From Nocardia abscessus (lineage in GTDB: Bacteria; Actinomycetota; Actinomycetes; Mycobacteriales; Mycobacteriaceae), in NCBI RefSeq assembly GCF_015477775.1, contig NZ_JADLQO010000001.1:744001-808000 (forward strand): DNA of 64,000 bases, in the 5' to 3' direction. The notes beneath the pieces were generated by a model that worked only from the letters and a program-made list of their open reading frames with translations, was not told where the DNA came from and searched no databases. Position 1 is the first letter of the stretch. Each line of letters opens with the position of its first letter. Made by a program: the position numbers and the translations under genes. This document shows, one piece after another, positions 14,366 through 23,786 of this stretch.

Positions 14366-14500
14366 CTCCATTCTCCCGATGTGGTCGTCGACCATTCGAA
14401 ATTCTCTTTGATCCGGCGCTGAGAGCCCTGTGCGAAGCGCATCGATTCGTTCTCGACCGGTCTCATGGCCGGGAGTCGCTGGGTCTGCTTCGGGAAAACG

Positions 14501-14537
14501 GAAAAGGCGAGTGCTTCTGAGAAGCACTCGCCTTTTC
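14501..14537 (-). terminator. Terminator of the minus-strand tRNA-Ala
   Basis: Perfect 17-bp inverted repeat (14501-14517 and 14521-14537) with a 3-nt loop, 5 bp beyond the tRNA 3' end on the minus strand. It ends in a T-rich stretch when read in that direction. Confidence 0.85.
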
Positions 14538-14542
14538 GTTTG

Positions 14543-14615
14543 TGGAGCCTAGGGGAATCGAACCCCTAACCCCTGCCTTGCAAAGGCAGTGCTCTGCCAA
14601 TTGAGCTAAGGCCCC
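14543..14615 (-). tRNA. tRNA-Ala (UGC), minus-strand copy
   Basis: 73-nt cloverleaf on the minus strand. The acceptor stem is GGGGCCT/AGGCTCC, the anticodon stem CTGCC/GGCAG, and the anticodon TGC. It is base-for-base identical to the plus-strand tRNA at 23900-23972. In M. tuberculosis, ileT is followed by a single alaT in the same orientation, so this reversed copy is extra. Confidence 0.96.
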
Positions 14616-14824
14616 GGCACCGTTGGTCACGGCTTGCGTGTACAGACGCCTCGAAAACGGTACCTTCTCGCCGTTGACATGGTCAAAACGGCTGGTTGCG
14701 GCGGTGCGGGTAGGGCCGCCTTCCGGCGATGTCGGCTGTGCGGGCGGGTTCGCCGCCTATGGTGGTCGCAGCGTCATGATCCGGTTTCTCGATGTGTCGT
14801 CGGTTGCTCGATGAGAGGACCCGC

Positions 14825-17026
14825 ATGTCTCGGTATCTGTTCGCCCTCGGCCGTCAGGTCTCTCGGCTGCGCTGGTGGGTGCTGGCCGTGTGGCTGCTGC
14901 TGCTCGCCTGCGCGATCGCGTTCGCCGCGGTGAGTGGTGGCAAGACCACCGACAACTTCACCATTCCGAACACCGAGTCGCAGGATGCGGTTTCGCTGCT
15001 GAAGCAGCGGATGCCCGCCTACAGCGGCGCCCAGATGCAGGTGGTCTTCGCGACTCCCGGCATGGCGAAGGTGACCGACCCGCAACCGAGCGAACGAATC
15101 CAGCAGGTCATGGCGGATCTGCGCGGGTTGCCGCAGGTTGCCGCGGTGGTCGACCCGCTGGAGGCGAAGGTGATCGCGCCCGATCAGCGGGTCGCGCTGG
15201 GCAGTGTGCAGTTCTCGGTCCCGGTGGGGGAGGTCACCGAGGAGACGTTGGACGAGGTCGACCGCATCGCCGTGCCTGCGCGCGAGGCAGGTCTCGACGT
15301 GGAGTTCTCCGGAGCCGTCTACCCCGGCTTCACCGCCGAAGTGCCCGAAAAACCGGAGCTTCTCGGGATCGCCGCGGCGTTCGTCATCCTGCTGATCACG
15401 TTCGGGGCGGTGGTGGCCGCGGGCCTGCCCATCGTCACGGCGTTGGTCGGCGTGGCGATCGGCCTGACCGGAATCCTCGGCATTGCCGCGTTCGTCGACG
15501 TGCCGGCGGCAGCGACCTCACTGGCGTTGATGCTGGGATTGTCGTGCGGGATCGACTACGCGCTGTTCATCCTGTCCCGGCATCGGCACAACATCGTGCT
15601 GGGTCTGCCCGCGGAGGAGTCGATACCGCTGGCGGTCGGCACGGCGGGCAGTTCGGTCGTATTCGCCGCGGTGACCGTGATCATCGCGCTGTGCGGTCTG
15701 GCGGTGGCCGGTATTCCGTTCCTGACGGTCATGGGTCTGACGGCGGCGGGAGCCGTGCTGGTGGCGATGCTGGTGGCGCTGACGCTGCTGCCCGCGCTGC
15801 TCGGATTCGCCGGTGGCACGGTCGTCCGCTTCATCTCGCCGCCGCTGCATCCGGGACGCCCGGAAGAGGTGGCGCGGATCGCGGCGTACGAGCCGGAGCG
15901 CACGATGGGGCACACCTGGGGCCGGTTCGTCACGCGCTACCGGGTGCCGCTGCTCGTACTCGGCGTCGCGGCGCTGGTCGTCTTGGCGGTCCCGGTGACG
16001 CGCATACATCTCGGGTTACCCAGTGGCGAGTCGCAGCCGGAGTCGAGCACCGCTCACAAGGCCTACGACCTGGTCAGCCGCTCGTTCGGTCCCGGCTTCA
16101 ACGGCCCCCTGTTGATGGTGACCGATCTGACCCGGGCCACCGTGCCGGACGCCGCGCAGACGCTGATGGACCGGCTGCGCGGCGAACCCGACGTCGCCGC
16201 GGTGCAGCCGGCGGGCAGCGGGGACGGTTTGGTGCTCATCCAGGTCGTTCCGAAGACCGGGCCGGACGACGAAGCGACGGCGGAACTGGTCACCCGGCTG
16301 CGCGACAACCGCGACCGCATCGAGGCGAACACCGGGGCCGCCTTTCTGATCGGCGGTACGACGGCCGCGAATATCGACACCTCCGACCGGCTGGCCGACG
16401 CGTTGCCGATCTTCCTGCTGGTCGTGGTCGGCCTGGCGCTGGTGCTCCTGACGATCGCCTTCCGCACCGTGCTGGTGCCGTTGTCCTCCATCGTCGGCTT
16501 CATGCTGTCGGTCTTCGCGGCGCTCGGCATCCAGGTCGCGGTGTTCCAATGGGGTTGGGGAGCGAATTTTTTCGATGTGACCGCGGCGCAGACGCTGAGC
16601 TTCCTGCCGATCATCATTCTCGCGATCATCTTCGGGCTCTCCAGCGACTACCAGATCTTCGTCGTCTCCCGGATCAAGGAGGAATACAGCCGTACGGGGG
16701 ACGCGAACGGGTCGGTGCGGAACGGAGTCGCGCATTCGGCCCGGGTGGTGAGCGCGGCGGCGCTGATCATGTTCGCCGTTTTCGTGGCCTTCACCTGGGT
16801 CGACAATCCGGTCGTCAAGCCGCTGGCCTTCACGCTGGCGGTCGGCGTCGTCCTCGACGCTTTCGTGGTTCGCCTGACTTTGGTCCCGGCCGTCATGGCG
16901 CTGGTCGGTGAGCGGATGTGGTACCACCCGCGCTGGTTCGGGCGTTACGTCCCCGATCTCGATATCGAGGGGGCCGAACTGGAGAAGGAGTTCACCGGGA
17001 GCACCGTAGGCAGCGCGGCCGGTTGA
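14825..17026 (+). CDS. MmpL-family RND transporter
   Basis: 733-aa membrane exporter of the MMPL/RND family, with about 12 membrane segments in two halves. Each half has the family's Asp-Tyr pair in a membrane segment (GLSCGIDYALFI and GLSSDYQIFVV), used for proton relay. An extracytoplasmic loop follows TM1 in each half. Such proteins export lipids, siderophores or drugs; the substrate cannot be read here. ATG 14825 follows AGAGGA. A short inverted repeat TTGACATGGTCAA (14674-14686) lies upstream and could be an operator. Placement beside the TetR gene suggests joint regulation. Confidence 0.9.
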   Translation: MSRYLFALGRQVSRLRWWVLAVWLLLLACAIAFAAVSGGKTTDNFTIPNTESQDAVSLLKQRMPAYSGAQMQVVFATPGMAKVTDPQPSERIQQVMADLRGLPQVAAVVDPLEAKVIAPDQRVALGSVQFSVPVGEVTEETLDEVDRIAVPAREAGLDVEFSGAVYPGFTAEVPEKPELLGIAAAFVILLITFGAVVAAGLPIVTALVGVAIGLTGILGIAAFVDVPAAATSLALMLGLSCGIDYALFILSRHRHNIVLGLPAEESIPLAVGTAGSSVVFAAVTVIIALCGLAVAGIPFLTVMGLTAAGAVLVAMLVALTLLPALLGFAGGTVVRFISPPLHPGRPEEVARIAAYEPERTMGHTWGRFVTRYRVPLLVLGVAALVVLAVPVTRIHLGLPSGESQPESSTAHKAYDLVSRSFGPGFNGPLLMVTDLTRATVPDAAQTLMDRLRGEPDVAAVQPAGSGDGLVLIQVVPKTGPDDEATAELVTRLRDNRDRIEANTGAAFLIGGTTAANIDTSDRLADALPIFLLVVVGLALVLLTIAFRTVLVPLSSIVGFMLSVFAALGIQVAVFQWGWGANFFDVTAAQTLSFLPIIILAIIFGLSSDYQIFVVSRIKEEYSRTGDANGSVRNGVAHSARVVSAAALIMFAVFVAFTWVDNPVVKPLAFTLAVGVVLDAFVVRLTLVPAVMALVGERMWYHPRWFGRYVPDLDIEGAELEKEFTGSTVGSAAG

Positions 17027-17041
17027 TGTCGCGGCACCCGG

Positions 17042-17698
17042 TCAGGCGGCGTCGCCCGGCACCTCGTCGAGGGATGGCAGGGGAAGCGAGCAGATCTCGC
17101 GCGCCTCGTCGGCGGGGACGCCGAACATGCGCAGCAGGTCCTCGGTGACCTGATCGGTGGCGGCAGCGTCGTCGCGGTCGGGGTGATCGTGGAGCAGCCG
17201 GCCGAGGCACAGCGCGGCCCCGGCCACGATCGTCATCGATAGTTCCGCGTCGCTCGTCTGGAACCGGCCCGTGCGGGCGGCTGCCTCGATATCGCGTCGA
17301 GCCCGAGGTGCGAGACCTTTCTCGGAGGCGGTGAGCGTCAGCCCGTTGTTGAGCAGCACCTTGCTCAGGGTCGGGATTCTCCGGTGCATACGGCCGGTGA
17401 GCCGGAAGCTCTGCGCGAAGACGTGGGCCGGGTCCTCGATGTCCGCGCAGAGGCGGTCGAGTACCGCGCCGTGCTGGTCGAGCGCCTCCTCGACCGCGGC
17501 CTGCAGGAGCTCTTCGCGGCTTTGGAAGTGGTTGTAGAACGACCCCATGCCGACATCGGCGGCCTGCGTGATCTCCAGGATCGGCGCGTTCGCTTTCCCA
17601 GTGGCGATGAACGACTGGGCCGCGGAGACGAGGGCCGCGCGGGTACGGGCCTTGCGACGCTGCAAACGGTTGGGCTCCGCCCCGGTCTGCGCTGTCAT
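17042..17698 (-). CDS. TetR-family transcriptional regulator
   Basis: 218 aa. The N-terminal TetR HTH spans about residues 10-60 (ARTRAALVSAAQSFI ... ITQAADVGMGSFYNHFQSREELL). The C-terminal ligand-binding domain is unassigned. It reads away from the catabolic operon, with 132 bp between start codons, and its 3' end meets the MmpL gene 15 bp away. ATG 17698 follows AAAGGAG; an upstream in-frame start at 17731 is less good. It probably represses the operon at 17831 and possibly itself. Confidence 0.92.
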   Translation of the reverse strand: MTAQTGAEPNRLQRRKARTRAALVSAAQSFIATGKANAPILEITQAADVGMGSFYNHFQSREELLQAAVEEALDQHGAVLDRLCADIEDPAHVFAQSFRLTGRMHRRIPTLSKVLLNNGLTLTASEKGLAPRARRDIEAAARTGRFQTSDAELSMTIVAGAALCLGRLLHDHPDRDDAAATDQVTEDLLRMFGVPADEAREICSLPLPSLDEVPGDAA

Positions 17699-17745
17699 AC
17701 CCGCTCCTTTCCCTGTCGATGCCTCGACCATGGTAGCGCCACAAC

Positions 17746-17815
17746 TCAGTTATGACGAATTCCTCAAAGTTGCTTGACTGAATGTCGCGTCGCATGTGAC
17801 GATATCGTCAGTCAA
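17746..17815. promoter_or_regulatory. Candidate TetR operators in the divergent promoter
   Basis: TTGACTGA (17774-17781) and TCAGTCAA (17808-17815) are exact inverted repeats. Between and overlapping them lies the perfect 14-bp palindrome TGACGATATCGTCA (17797-17810). A further TCAGT half-site occurs at 17746. All lie between the divergent TetR and dioxygenase genes. Confidence 0.6.
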
Positions 17816-17830
17816 TGGAGGGAGCGGTCG

Positions 17831-18964
17831 ATGAGCGACCAGCACGACCCGCACACCGGATTGCACAGCGAACGCGGCGCGGTGGCGGGCGAGCATCCGG
17901 GGCGGGCGCGCGATCCGATCGTCAAAGTGCACGATCTGGCGTGGCTGGAGTTCGAGAAGCCGAATATGGAGCGCGCCGAGGTCTTCGGGCACGCGTTCGG
18001 CTTCTCGACTTCGCTGCGCACGGCCGATGAGCTGTACTTGCGCGGGGCAGACCCGGGGGCGCCGTGTGTGGTGATTCGCCGGGGCGCGCGCTCACGGTTC
18101 GTCGGCCCGGCCTTTCGCGCGGCGGACACCGCCGACCTGCTCCGGCTGGCGCGGGCCGGAAGCAGCAGGGTGGTGAACTTGCCCGAGAGCTTGGGCGGAT
18201 CGACCGTAGAGCTGACCGACCCGAGCGGATTGCGGGTGCGGGTGGTCGCCGATACCCACACCTTGCCCGCCCTCCCCGCGCAGCCGCCGCACACACTCAA
18301 CTTCGGGCACGAACTCGCCCGCGTGAACCGGACGCAACGGCCGCCCCGCGTGCCTGCACGGGTGCAGCGGCTCGGGCATGTGGTGGTGCAGACCACCAAG
18401 TACCGCGAAACGCTGGATTGGTATCTGCGGCACCTCGGCCTGATAGTCAGCGACTTCCTCTACTACCCGGGTCAACGCGAGCGCGGCCCGGTGATGAGCT
18501 TCATCCGCTGCGATCGCGGCCGGACGCCCGCCGACCATCACACACTGGCGTTGGTACTCGGGCCGGCGAACCGATACGTGCATTCGGCCTATCAGGTCGC
18601 CGATCTGGATGCCATGGCCGCGGGCGGGGAGTACCTGCGTGATCACGGTTACTACCGGTCGTGGGGGATCGGCAGGCATATCCAGGGCAGCCAACTCTTC
18701 GACTACTGGCGCGATCCGGACGGGTTGCTGGTCGAGCATTTCAGCGACGGCGACATGTTCGACTGCACGATGGAACCCGGCTGGGCGCCGTTCACCGCCT
18801 CCGGGCTGGCGCAGTGGGGGCCGCCGGCCAGCAAAGACTTCCTCGGCATAAAGCCGGGCCGGGAATCCGTTCGCGAGCTGCGCACGATGGTCGACGCGCT
18901 GCGCGAGGACAACGAATTCGATCTCCGTCGCCTACGCGGCCTGTTGAAAGTAGCCAGCTCATGA
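17831..18964 (+). CDS. VOC-family extradiol ring-cleavage dioxygenase
   Basis: 377 aa with two vicinal-oxygen-chelate domains (about residues 30-160 and 175-320), as in type I extradiol dioxygenases such as BphC. The C-terminal domain retains the 2-His-1-Glu iron site: His183 (RLGHVVV), His251 (YVHSAYQ) and Glu302 (LVEHFSD). A conserved Asp-Tyr-Trp stretch precedes it. It likely cleaves a catecholic ring beside the two hydroxyls. ATG 17831 follows GGAGGGAG. Its stop overlaps the next start by 4 bases. The catechol substrate is unknown. Confidence 0.85.
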   Translation: MSDQHDPHTGLHSERGAVAGEHPGRARDPIVKVHDLAWLEFEKPNMERAEVFGHAFGFSTSLRTADELYLRGADPGAPCVVIRRGARSRFVGPAFRAADTADLLRLARAGSSRVVNLPESLGGSTVELTDPSGLRVRVVADTHTLPALPAQPPHTLNFGHELARVNRTQRPPRVPARVQRLGHVVVQTTKYRETLDWYLRHLGLIVSDFLYYPGQRERGPVMSFIRCDRGRTPADHHTLALVLGPANRYVHSAYQVADLDAMAAGGEYLRDHGYYRSWGIGRHIQGSQLFDYWRDPDGLLVEHFSDGDMFDCTMEPGWAPFTASGLAQWGPPASKDFLGIKPGRESVRELRTMVDALREDNEFDLRRLRGLLKVASS

Positions 18965-19896
18965 GCATTTCCGTTCTCCGTACCTCCGACGCCTGGTGGG
19001 TGTCCACACCCGCGGGCGCCGCCGAGGTCGATACCGCCGCGACCACCACCGCGCAACTGCTGGCCGACCGGCAGGCGATTCGCGCGGCGTCCGCGAGCGC
19101 CGAGGTGGTGCCGGTAGAGAGCCTGACGCTGGTCTCTCCGGTGACCGCGCCGTGCCGGGTGGTGGCGCAGATGACGAACTTCGCCTCGCACGTGAAGGAT
19201 TCCGGCGGTGATCCGGCCACGGTGCCGCTGACGTTCTTCCGCAAGACATCCGGTTCGATCAGCGGCCCGCACGACGACGTCATCCGCCCGCCGCACGTGC
19301 GGTTGCTGGACTACGAAGTGGAGATCGGGCTGGTGTTCGGTCGAGAGATGCCGGTGGGCTCCGAGATCACCGAAACGAATGTCGCCGACTACATCGCCGG
19401 GCTCGTCGTCACCAACGACATCTCCGCCCGCGACGTCCAGTTGCCGAAAACCCAGTTCTACGAGGCGAAATCGTATCCGACCTTCACGCCGGTCGGGCCG
19501 GCGCTGGTGTTGCTGGAGGCGGACGAGCTGAAGCGGTTCACCGATTTGCGGCTGCGGTTGTGGGTCAACGGCGGGCTGCGGCAGGACATGACCGTCGCCG
19601 ACATGATCTACCGGCCGCTGGAAACCCTGCGCGTGTTGACCGGTTTCCAGCGCATGGACGCCGGTGACCTGCTGCTCACCGGCACTCCCGTCGGTACGGC
19701 GATCAGTGCCCCGCCCAAACCGGTCGAGATCATCGGCTCGCTGCTGCCGCCCGCGACGAAGTGGAAGCTGTTCTTCAAAAGCCAGGCGAAGAATATGAAG
19801 TACCTGCACGACGGCGATGTCATCGAGGCAACGGTGTCCACCGACGACGGCGTCATCGATCTGGGCCGTCAGCGCACCACGGTGAGGTACCGGTGA
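18961..19896 (+). CDS. Fumarylacetoacetate hydrolase (FAH) family protein
   Basis: 311 aa with the FAH catalytic domain over about residues 85-310. Metal ligands are visible as Glu119 and Glu121 (YEVEIG) and Asp153 (TNDISARD). FAH-fold enzymes in meta-cleavage routes hydrolyse, hydrate or decarboxylate the ring-opened keto acid. Directly after the extradiol dioxygenase, it most likely acts on that product. It overlaps neighbours at both ends by 4 bases (ATGA, GTGA), so translation is coupled. Confidence 0.88.
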   Translation: MSISVLRTSDAWWVSTPAGAAEVDTAATTTAQLLADRQAIRAASASAEVVPVESLTLVSPVTAPCRVVAQMTNFASHVKDSGGDPATVPLTFFRKTSGSISGPHDDVIRPPHVRLLDYEVEIGLVFGREMPVGSEITETNVADYIAGLVVTNDISARDVQLPKTQFYEAKSYPTFTPVGPALVLLEADELKRFTDLRLRLWVNGGLRQDMTVADMIYRPLETLRVLTGFQRMDAGDLLLTGTPVGTAISAPPKPVEIIGSLLPPATKWKLFFKSQAKNMKYLHDGDVIEATVSTDDGVIDLGRQRTTVRYR

Positions 19897-21779
19897 CCGA
19901 GGACCTCCTGTGGCCCCGCTACGCGGAACCGGCCGATCTGGCCGAGATCGAATCCGTGCCACTGGCCGAGCGCGGCCTGCCGGAGTCGACCTACGCCCTG
20001 CTGGTGCGAGCCGCGCGAGCACGGCCGGAGCGCACCGCCGTCACCGTGCTGCCGGAAGCGGCGCGGTGGCGGGAACCGTTGCGACGCAACTTCGCTGAAT
20101 TGCTCGCCGATGTGCACCGATACGCGAACCTGCTGTACGAAATCGGCGTACGCCGCACCGACGCGGTGGCCTTGATCGCGCCGAACTGCGCCGAACTGAT
20201 CCCGGCGACTCTCGCCGCGCAGCTCGCCGGAGTCGCCGCACCGATCAACGGTGGACTGTCCCACCGCCACATCGCCGAATTGCTCCAGCGCACCGGAGCT
20301 CGCGTGCTCGTCACCGCCGGACCCGAATTGTCCGCTGCCGCTTGGAATACCGCCCGCGCCCTGGCCGCCGACGGCATGGTGGACGCGGTGCTCGCGCTGC
20401 GGCCGACCGGCGCGGACGAGCCGGAGCCGCTGGAAACCATCGACGGCGTGCGCGTCGGCTATCTCGACGAACTGGCCGCCGCGCACGACGCGGCCGCCTT
20501 CGCCGGGAAGCCGCCGCTCGCGCGGGACCTCGCCGCGTTGTTCCACACCGGCGGCACCACCGGTGTGCCGAAGCTGGCGGCGCACACCCACGCCAACGAA
20601 GTCGCCAACGCGTGGATGATCGCCGCGAATTCTGTGCTCGACGACGACGCAGTGGTGTTCGCGGCCCTGCCGCTGTTCCACGTCAACGCGGTGGTCGTCA
20701 CTCTGCTCGCGCCCTTGTTCAAGGGTCAGCCGGTGGTGTGGGCCGGACCGCTCGGCTACCGGGACCTCGCGATCTACGGCGAGTTCTGGAAGATCGTCGA
20801 GCACTACCGGCTCGCCGCGATGAGCGCGGTGCCCACCGTCTACGCGGTGCTCGCGCAGTGCCCGGTCGACGCGGACATCAGCAGTCTGCGCTACGCGATG
20901 GTGGGCGCATCGCCGCTGCCGCCCGCGGTTCGGGAGAGCTTCCAGACGCACACCGGGATCACCCTGGTCGAGGGCTACGGACTCACCGAGGCGACCTGCG
21001 CCAGCGCGCGCAGCTTCCCTGAGCTGCCCCGTCCGGGGGCGGTCGGCCAGCGTATGCCCTACCAGCGGGTGAAGGTGGTCCGAATCGGCACGGACGGTGC
21101 TCGGACGGAACTGCCCACCGGCGAAACCGGCGTGCTGACCATCGGCGGGCCCACTGTGTTCGCCGGTTACGTGACCGGCCGCGACCGGCGAGGCTACGCG
21201 CTCGACGGCATGGGCACACTGGTCGACGGCTGGCTCGACACCGGCGACCTCGCCCATATCGACGCGGACGGCTTCATTCATCTGCGCGGCCGCGCGAAGG
21301 ATCTGATCATCCGCGGCGGCCACAATATCGACCCGGCCATGATCGAGGACGCTCTGCTGGCCCACCCGCAGGTGACCACCGCGGGCGCGGTCGGCCGCCC
21401 CGACGTCCATGCCGGGGAGGTTCCGGTCGTGTACGTCACCCTCGCGGTCGGCGCCGACGTCGGGGAAACCGAACTGCTCGAATGGGCAGGCAAGCGGGTA
21501 CCTGAGCGTGCCGCCGCACCGAAGACGGTCACGGTGCTCGACGTGCTGCCGGTCACCGACGTGGGCAAGCCCTACAAGCTCGGGCTGCGCGCCGACGCCA
21601 CGCGCCGCGAGCTCGTGGACGCACTCGGTGCGACCGCGGGGGTACGCGGCATCGCGGCCACCGTCGAGGACGGAGCGATCGTCGCCTCTGTCGAACTGGA
21701 CGACACCGGCGACGAGAGCGCCGTCGCGGCGGTTCTGGGCCGGTACGCGATCGAGTGGAAGATCGAGGTGCGTCGATGA
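19893..21779 (+). CDS. AMP-dependent acyl-CoA synthetase/ligase
   Basis: 628 aa, ANL superfamily. The phosphate loop FHTGGTTGVPK (about 217-227), GYGLTEAT, GWLDTGDL and RAKDLIIRGG are present. The C-terminal catalytic lysine region is GKPYKLG (about 558). It activates a carboxylate as acyl-AMP and then acyl-CoA. In this operon it may load an aromatic acid substrate or an aliphatic ring-cleavage product. GTG 19893 overlaps the previous stop, and the last four bases overlap the DoxX start. Confidence 0.92.
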   Translation: MTEDLLWPRYAEPADLAEIESVPLAERGLPESTYALLVRAARARPERTAVTVLPEAARWREPLRRNFAELLADVHRYANLLYEIGVRRTDAVALIAPNCAELIPATLAAQLAGVAAPINGGLSHRHIAELLQRTGARVLVTAGPELSAAAWNTARALAADGMVDAVLALRPTGADEPEPLETIDGVRVGYLDELAAAHDAAAFAGKPPLARDLAALFHTGGTTGVPKLAAHTHANEVANAWMIAANSVLDDDAVVFAALPLFHVNAVVVTLLAPLFKGQPVVWAGPLGYRDLAIYGEFWKIVEHYRLAAMSAVPTVYAVLAQCPVDADISSLRYAMVGASPLPPAVRESFQTHTGITLVEGYGLTEATCASARSFPELPRPGAVGQRMPYQRVKVVRIGTDGARTELPTGETGVLTIGGPTVFAGYVTGRDRRGYALDGMGTLVDGWLDTGDLAHIDADGFIHLRGRAKDLIIRGGHNIDPAMIEDALLAHPQVTTAGAVGRPDVHAGEVPVVYVTLAVGADVGETELLEWAGKRVPERAAAPKTVTVLDVLPVTDVGKPYKLGLRADATRRELVDALGATAGVRGIAATVEDGAIVASVELDDTGDESAVAAVLGRYAIEWKIEVRR

Positions 21780-22132
21780 GCGTCGCATCTGTCGCGCTGG
21801 CCCTGGTCTTGGCGGTGTTCTTCGCGGCGCTCGGTGCGGCGAAGGTGCTTGCGGTGCCATCGATGCGGGAGCGCGCAGCGCACGTCGGATACACCGTCGC
21901 GGCCTACCGCGCGATCGGCGCCGCTGAGATCGCCGGTGCGCTCGGCCTGTTGCTCGGCATCGGTTGGTGGCAGCTCGGAGTCGCGGCGGGGATCGGCCTG
22001 GTGCTGCTGCTCGGCGGCGCTGTCGTCGTCCATGTGCGCACCGGCGACGGAGTGCGTGAGTTCGCCCCCGCGATCGTGAGCTGCTTGCTCACTGTCGCGT
22101 ACGTCGTGACACAGTTCGGAGCGACCCGGTGA
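21776..22132 (+). CDS. DoxX-family membrane protein
   Basis: 118 aa with four hydrophobic segments covering most of the length and the DoxX-like pattern FAALGAAKVLAVPSM near residues 15-30. DoxX proteins are small membrane subunits tied to quinone or thiol redox chemistry, often beside oxygenases. Here the gene is translationally coupled to both neighbours (ATGA and GTGA overlaps). A role in electron supply or stress relief for the monooxygenase is possible but inferred. Confidence 0.85.
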   Translation: MSVASVALALVLAVFFAALGAAKVLAVPSMRERAAHVGYTVAAYRAIGAAEIAGALGLLLGIGWWQLGVAAGIGLVLLLGGAVVVHVRTGDGVREFAPAIVSCLLTVAYVVTQFGATR

Positions 22133-23646
22133 ACGTTCCGGTCGTGATCGTCGGCGCAGGCCCGACCGGGCTCACCGCGGCCGTGCTGCTCGCCCGATAC
22201 GGCGTCGAGTCGCTCGTGCTGGAGCGCTGGGAAGGCATCTATCCGCAACCGCGCGCGGTGCACTTGGACGGCGAAATCCGCAGGCTGCTGGCGAGGCTGG
22301 GCGTGGGAGCGGAATTCGACGCCATCTCCAGGCCCGCGCTGGGGCTGCGCCTGCTCGACCGAAACCACCGGGTGCTGGCCGAATTCCGCCGCGATCCCGC
22401 GGGCGGCCGCAACGGGCACCCGGACGCGAACATGTTCGACCAACCAGAGCTGGAGGGACTCCTGCGCACCGCTGTGCGGCGCCATCCGGAGGTGACTCTT
22501 CGCGGTGACGTCGAAGTCACGGCGGTGATCCAGGAGGCCGACTACGTCCGGGTCGAGTTCACCGACCGGACCACCGGCGCGACGGAGTCGGTCCATGCGC
22601 GATACGTGCTCGGCTGCGACGGGGCCAACAGCCTGATTCGTGCCGCCATCGGCGCTCGCATGCGCGACCTGAACTTCGAGCAACGGTGGCTGGTGATCGA
22701 TGTGGCGACAACGGCGGAACTCGGAGCGTGGGAGGGCGTACATCAGGTTTGTGATCCGGTCCGCGCCGCGACCTACATGCGCATCGGCACGACGCGGCAC
22801 CGGTGGGAGTTCCGGCTGCGTCCCGGCGAGGCCGCGGCGGACTACGACGGGATCGGTCGGCTCCACGAGCTGATCCGTCCCTGGACCGGCGACGTTCCGG
22901 CCGAAGAACTCCAGCTGATCCGGGTGGCCGAATACACCTTCCGCGCTCAGTTGGCCGACCGCTGGCGAGCGGGCCGGGTCTTCCTGCTGGGCGACGCGGC
23001 CCATCTCACACCGCCCTTCATCGGTCAGGGTATGGGCGCAGGACTGCGCGACGCGGCCAACCTCACCTGGAAGCTCGCCGGAGTTCTCGCCGGAAGCCTG
23101 CCGGAGCGAGTCCTGGACTCTTACGAGAGCGAACGAAAGCCGCACGCGCGGACCATGATCCGGCTTGCCAAGATCACCGGCATGGCCATGACCGACGGCG
23201 GTGAACTGGGCGATCTCCTGCGCCGCCTCCTCGCTCCGCAGCTGCGTCGCCTGCCCGGTTTTCACGCTCTCGCGACCAGCGGCCGCACACCGCCGCTGTG
23301 CCGGTCCGAACTCGTCACGCGGCGGGGTCCGTGGCACGGCCGGGCGGGCCATCTGGTTCCCAACGCGGTGCTGGACGACGGCCGTCGCTACGACGACGTC
23401 GTCGCGGGCCGGTACACGATCGTCACCACGATCGAACCGACATCCGCGCAGCGCACCCGGATCCGCGATCACGGCGCAGCGCTGGTCATCGTTGGCCGGG
23501 CGGACGAACTGGGCCGCTGGCTGCGCCGGGGCGGTACCCGTGCCGTACTCGTGCGGCCCGACGGCGCCGTTCAGTACGCCGCCCGCGAGCTGTCGGCGCT
23601 GTGTGCGGCCATGCCGCGATTCCACCCCGGTTCCCGGGGCGAGTGA
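22129..23646 (+). CDS. FAD-dependent aromatic monooxygenase (MhpA-like)
   Basis: 505 aa class A flavoprotein hydroxylase. The N-terminal dinucleotide motif is VGAGPTGLTAA (about 6-16). The middle DG motif is LGCDGANS, and the second FAD motif is LLGDAAHLTPPFIGQG. It resembles 3-(3-hydroxyphenyl)propionate-type hydroxylases, which insert a second hydroxyl to form the catechol that an extradiol enzyme then opens. It is the last gene of the five-gene operon. GTG 22129 overlaps the DoxX stop. Confidence 0.9.
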   Translation: MNVPVVIVGAGPTGLTAAVLLARYGVESLVLERWEGIYPQPRAVHLDGEIRRLLARLGVGAEFDAISRPALGLRLLDRNHRVLAEFRRDPAGGRNGHPDANMFDQPELEGLLRTAVRRHPEVTLRGDVEVTAVIQEADYVRVEFTDRTTGATESVHARYVLGCDGANSLIRAAIGARMRDLNFEQRWLVIDVATTAELGAWEGVHQVCDPVRAATYMRIGTTRHRWEFRLRPGEAAADYDGIGRLHELIRPWTGDVPAEELQLIRVAEYTFRAQLADRWRAGRVFLLGDAAHLTPPFIGQGMGAGLRDAANLTWKLAGVLAGSLPERVLDSYESERKPHARTMIRLAKITGMAMTDGGELGDLLRRLLAPQLRRLPGFHALATSGRTPPLCRSELVTRRGPWHGRAGHLVPNAVLDDGRRYDDVVAGRYTIVTTIEPTSAQRTRIRDHGAALVIVGRADELGRWLRRGGTRAVLVRPDGAVQYAARELSALCAAMPRFHPGSRGE

Positions 23647-23649
23647 CCC

Positions 23650-23664
23650 TCAGTTCGTAACTGA
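23650..23664. promoter_or_regulatory. Palindrome after the catabolic operon
   Basis: TCAGTT-CGT-AACTGA, perfect 6-bp arms, 3 bp after the monooxygenase stop. It shares TCAGT half-sites with the TetR promoter region and could be a second operator. Its loop is too short to be a good terminator. Confidence 0.4.
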
Positions 23665-23786
23665 CGAAATGTTCAATATTCCCGGATGTCCCGCTCGCGG
23701 TCCGCTACTGCCGGCCGGGGCTGAGCCGGGCGTCCGGGCTCGGCTTCTTCTGGGCCGGCTCCCAGCAGCGCAGTAGGGTGGACACC

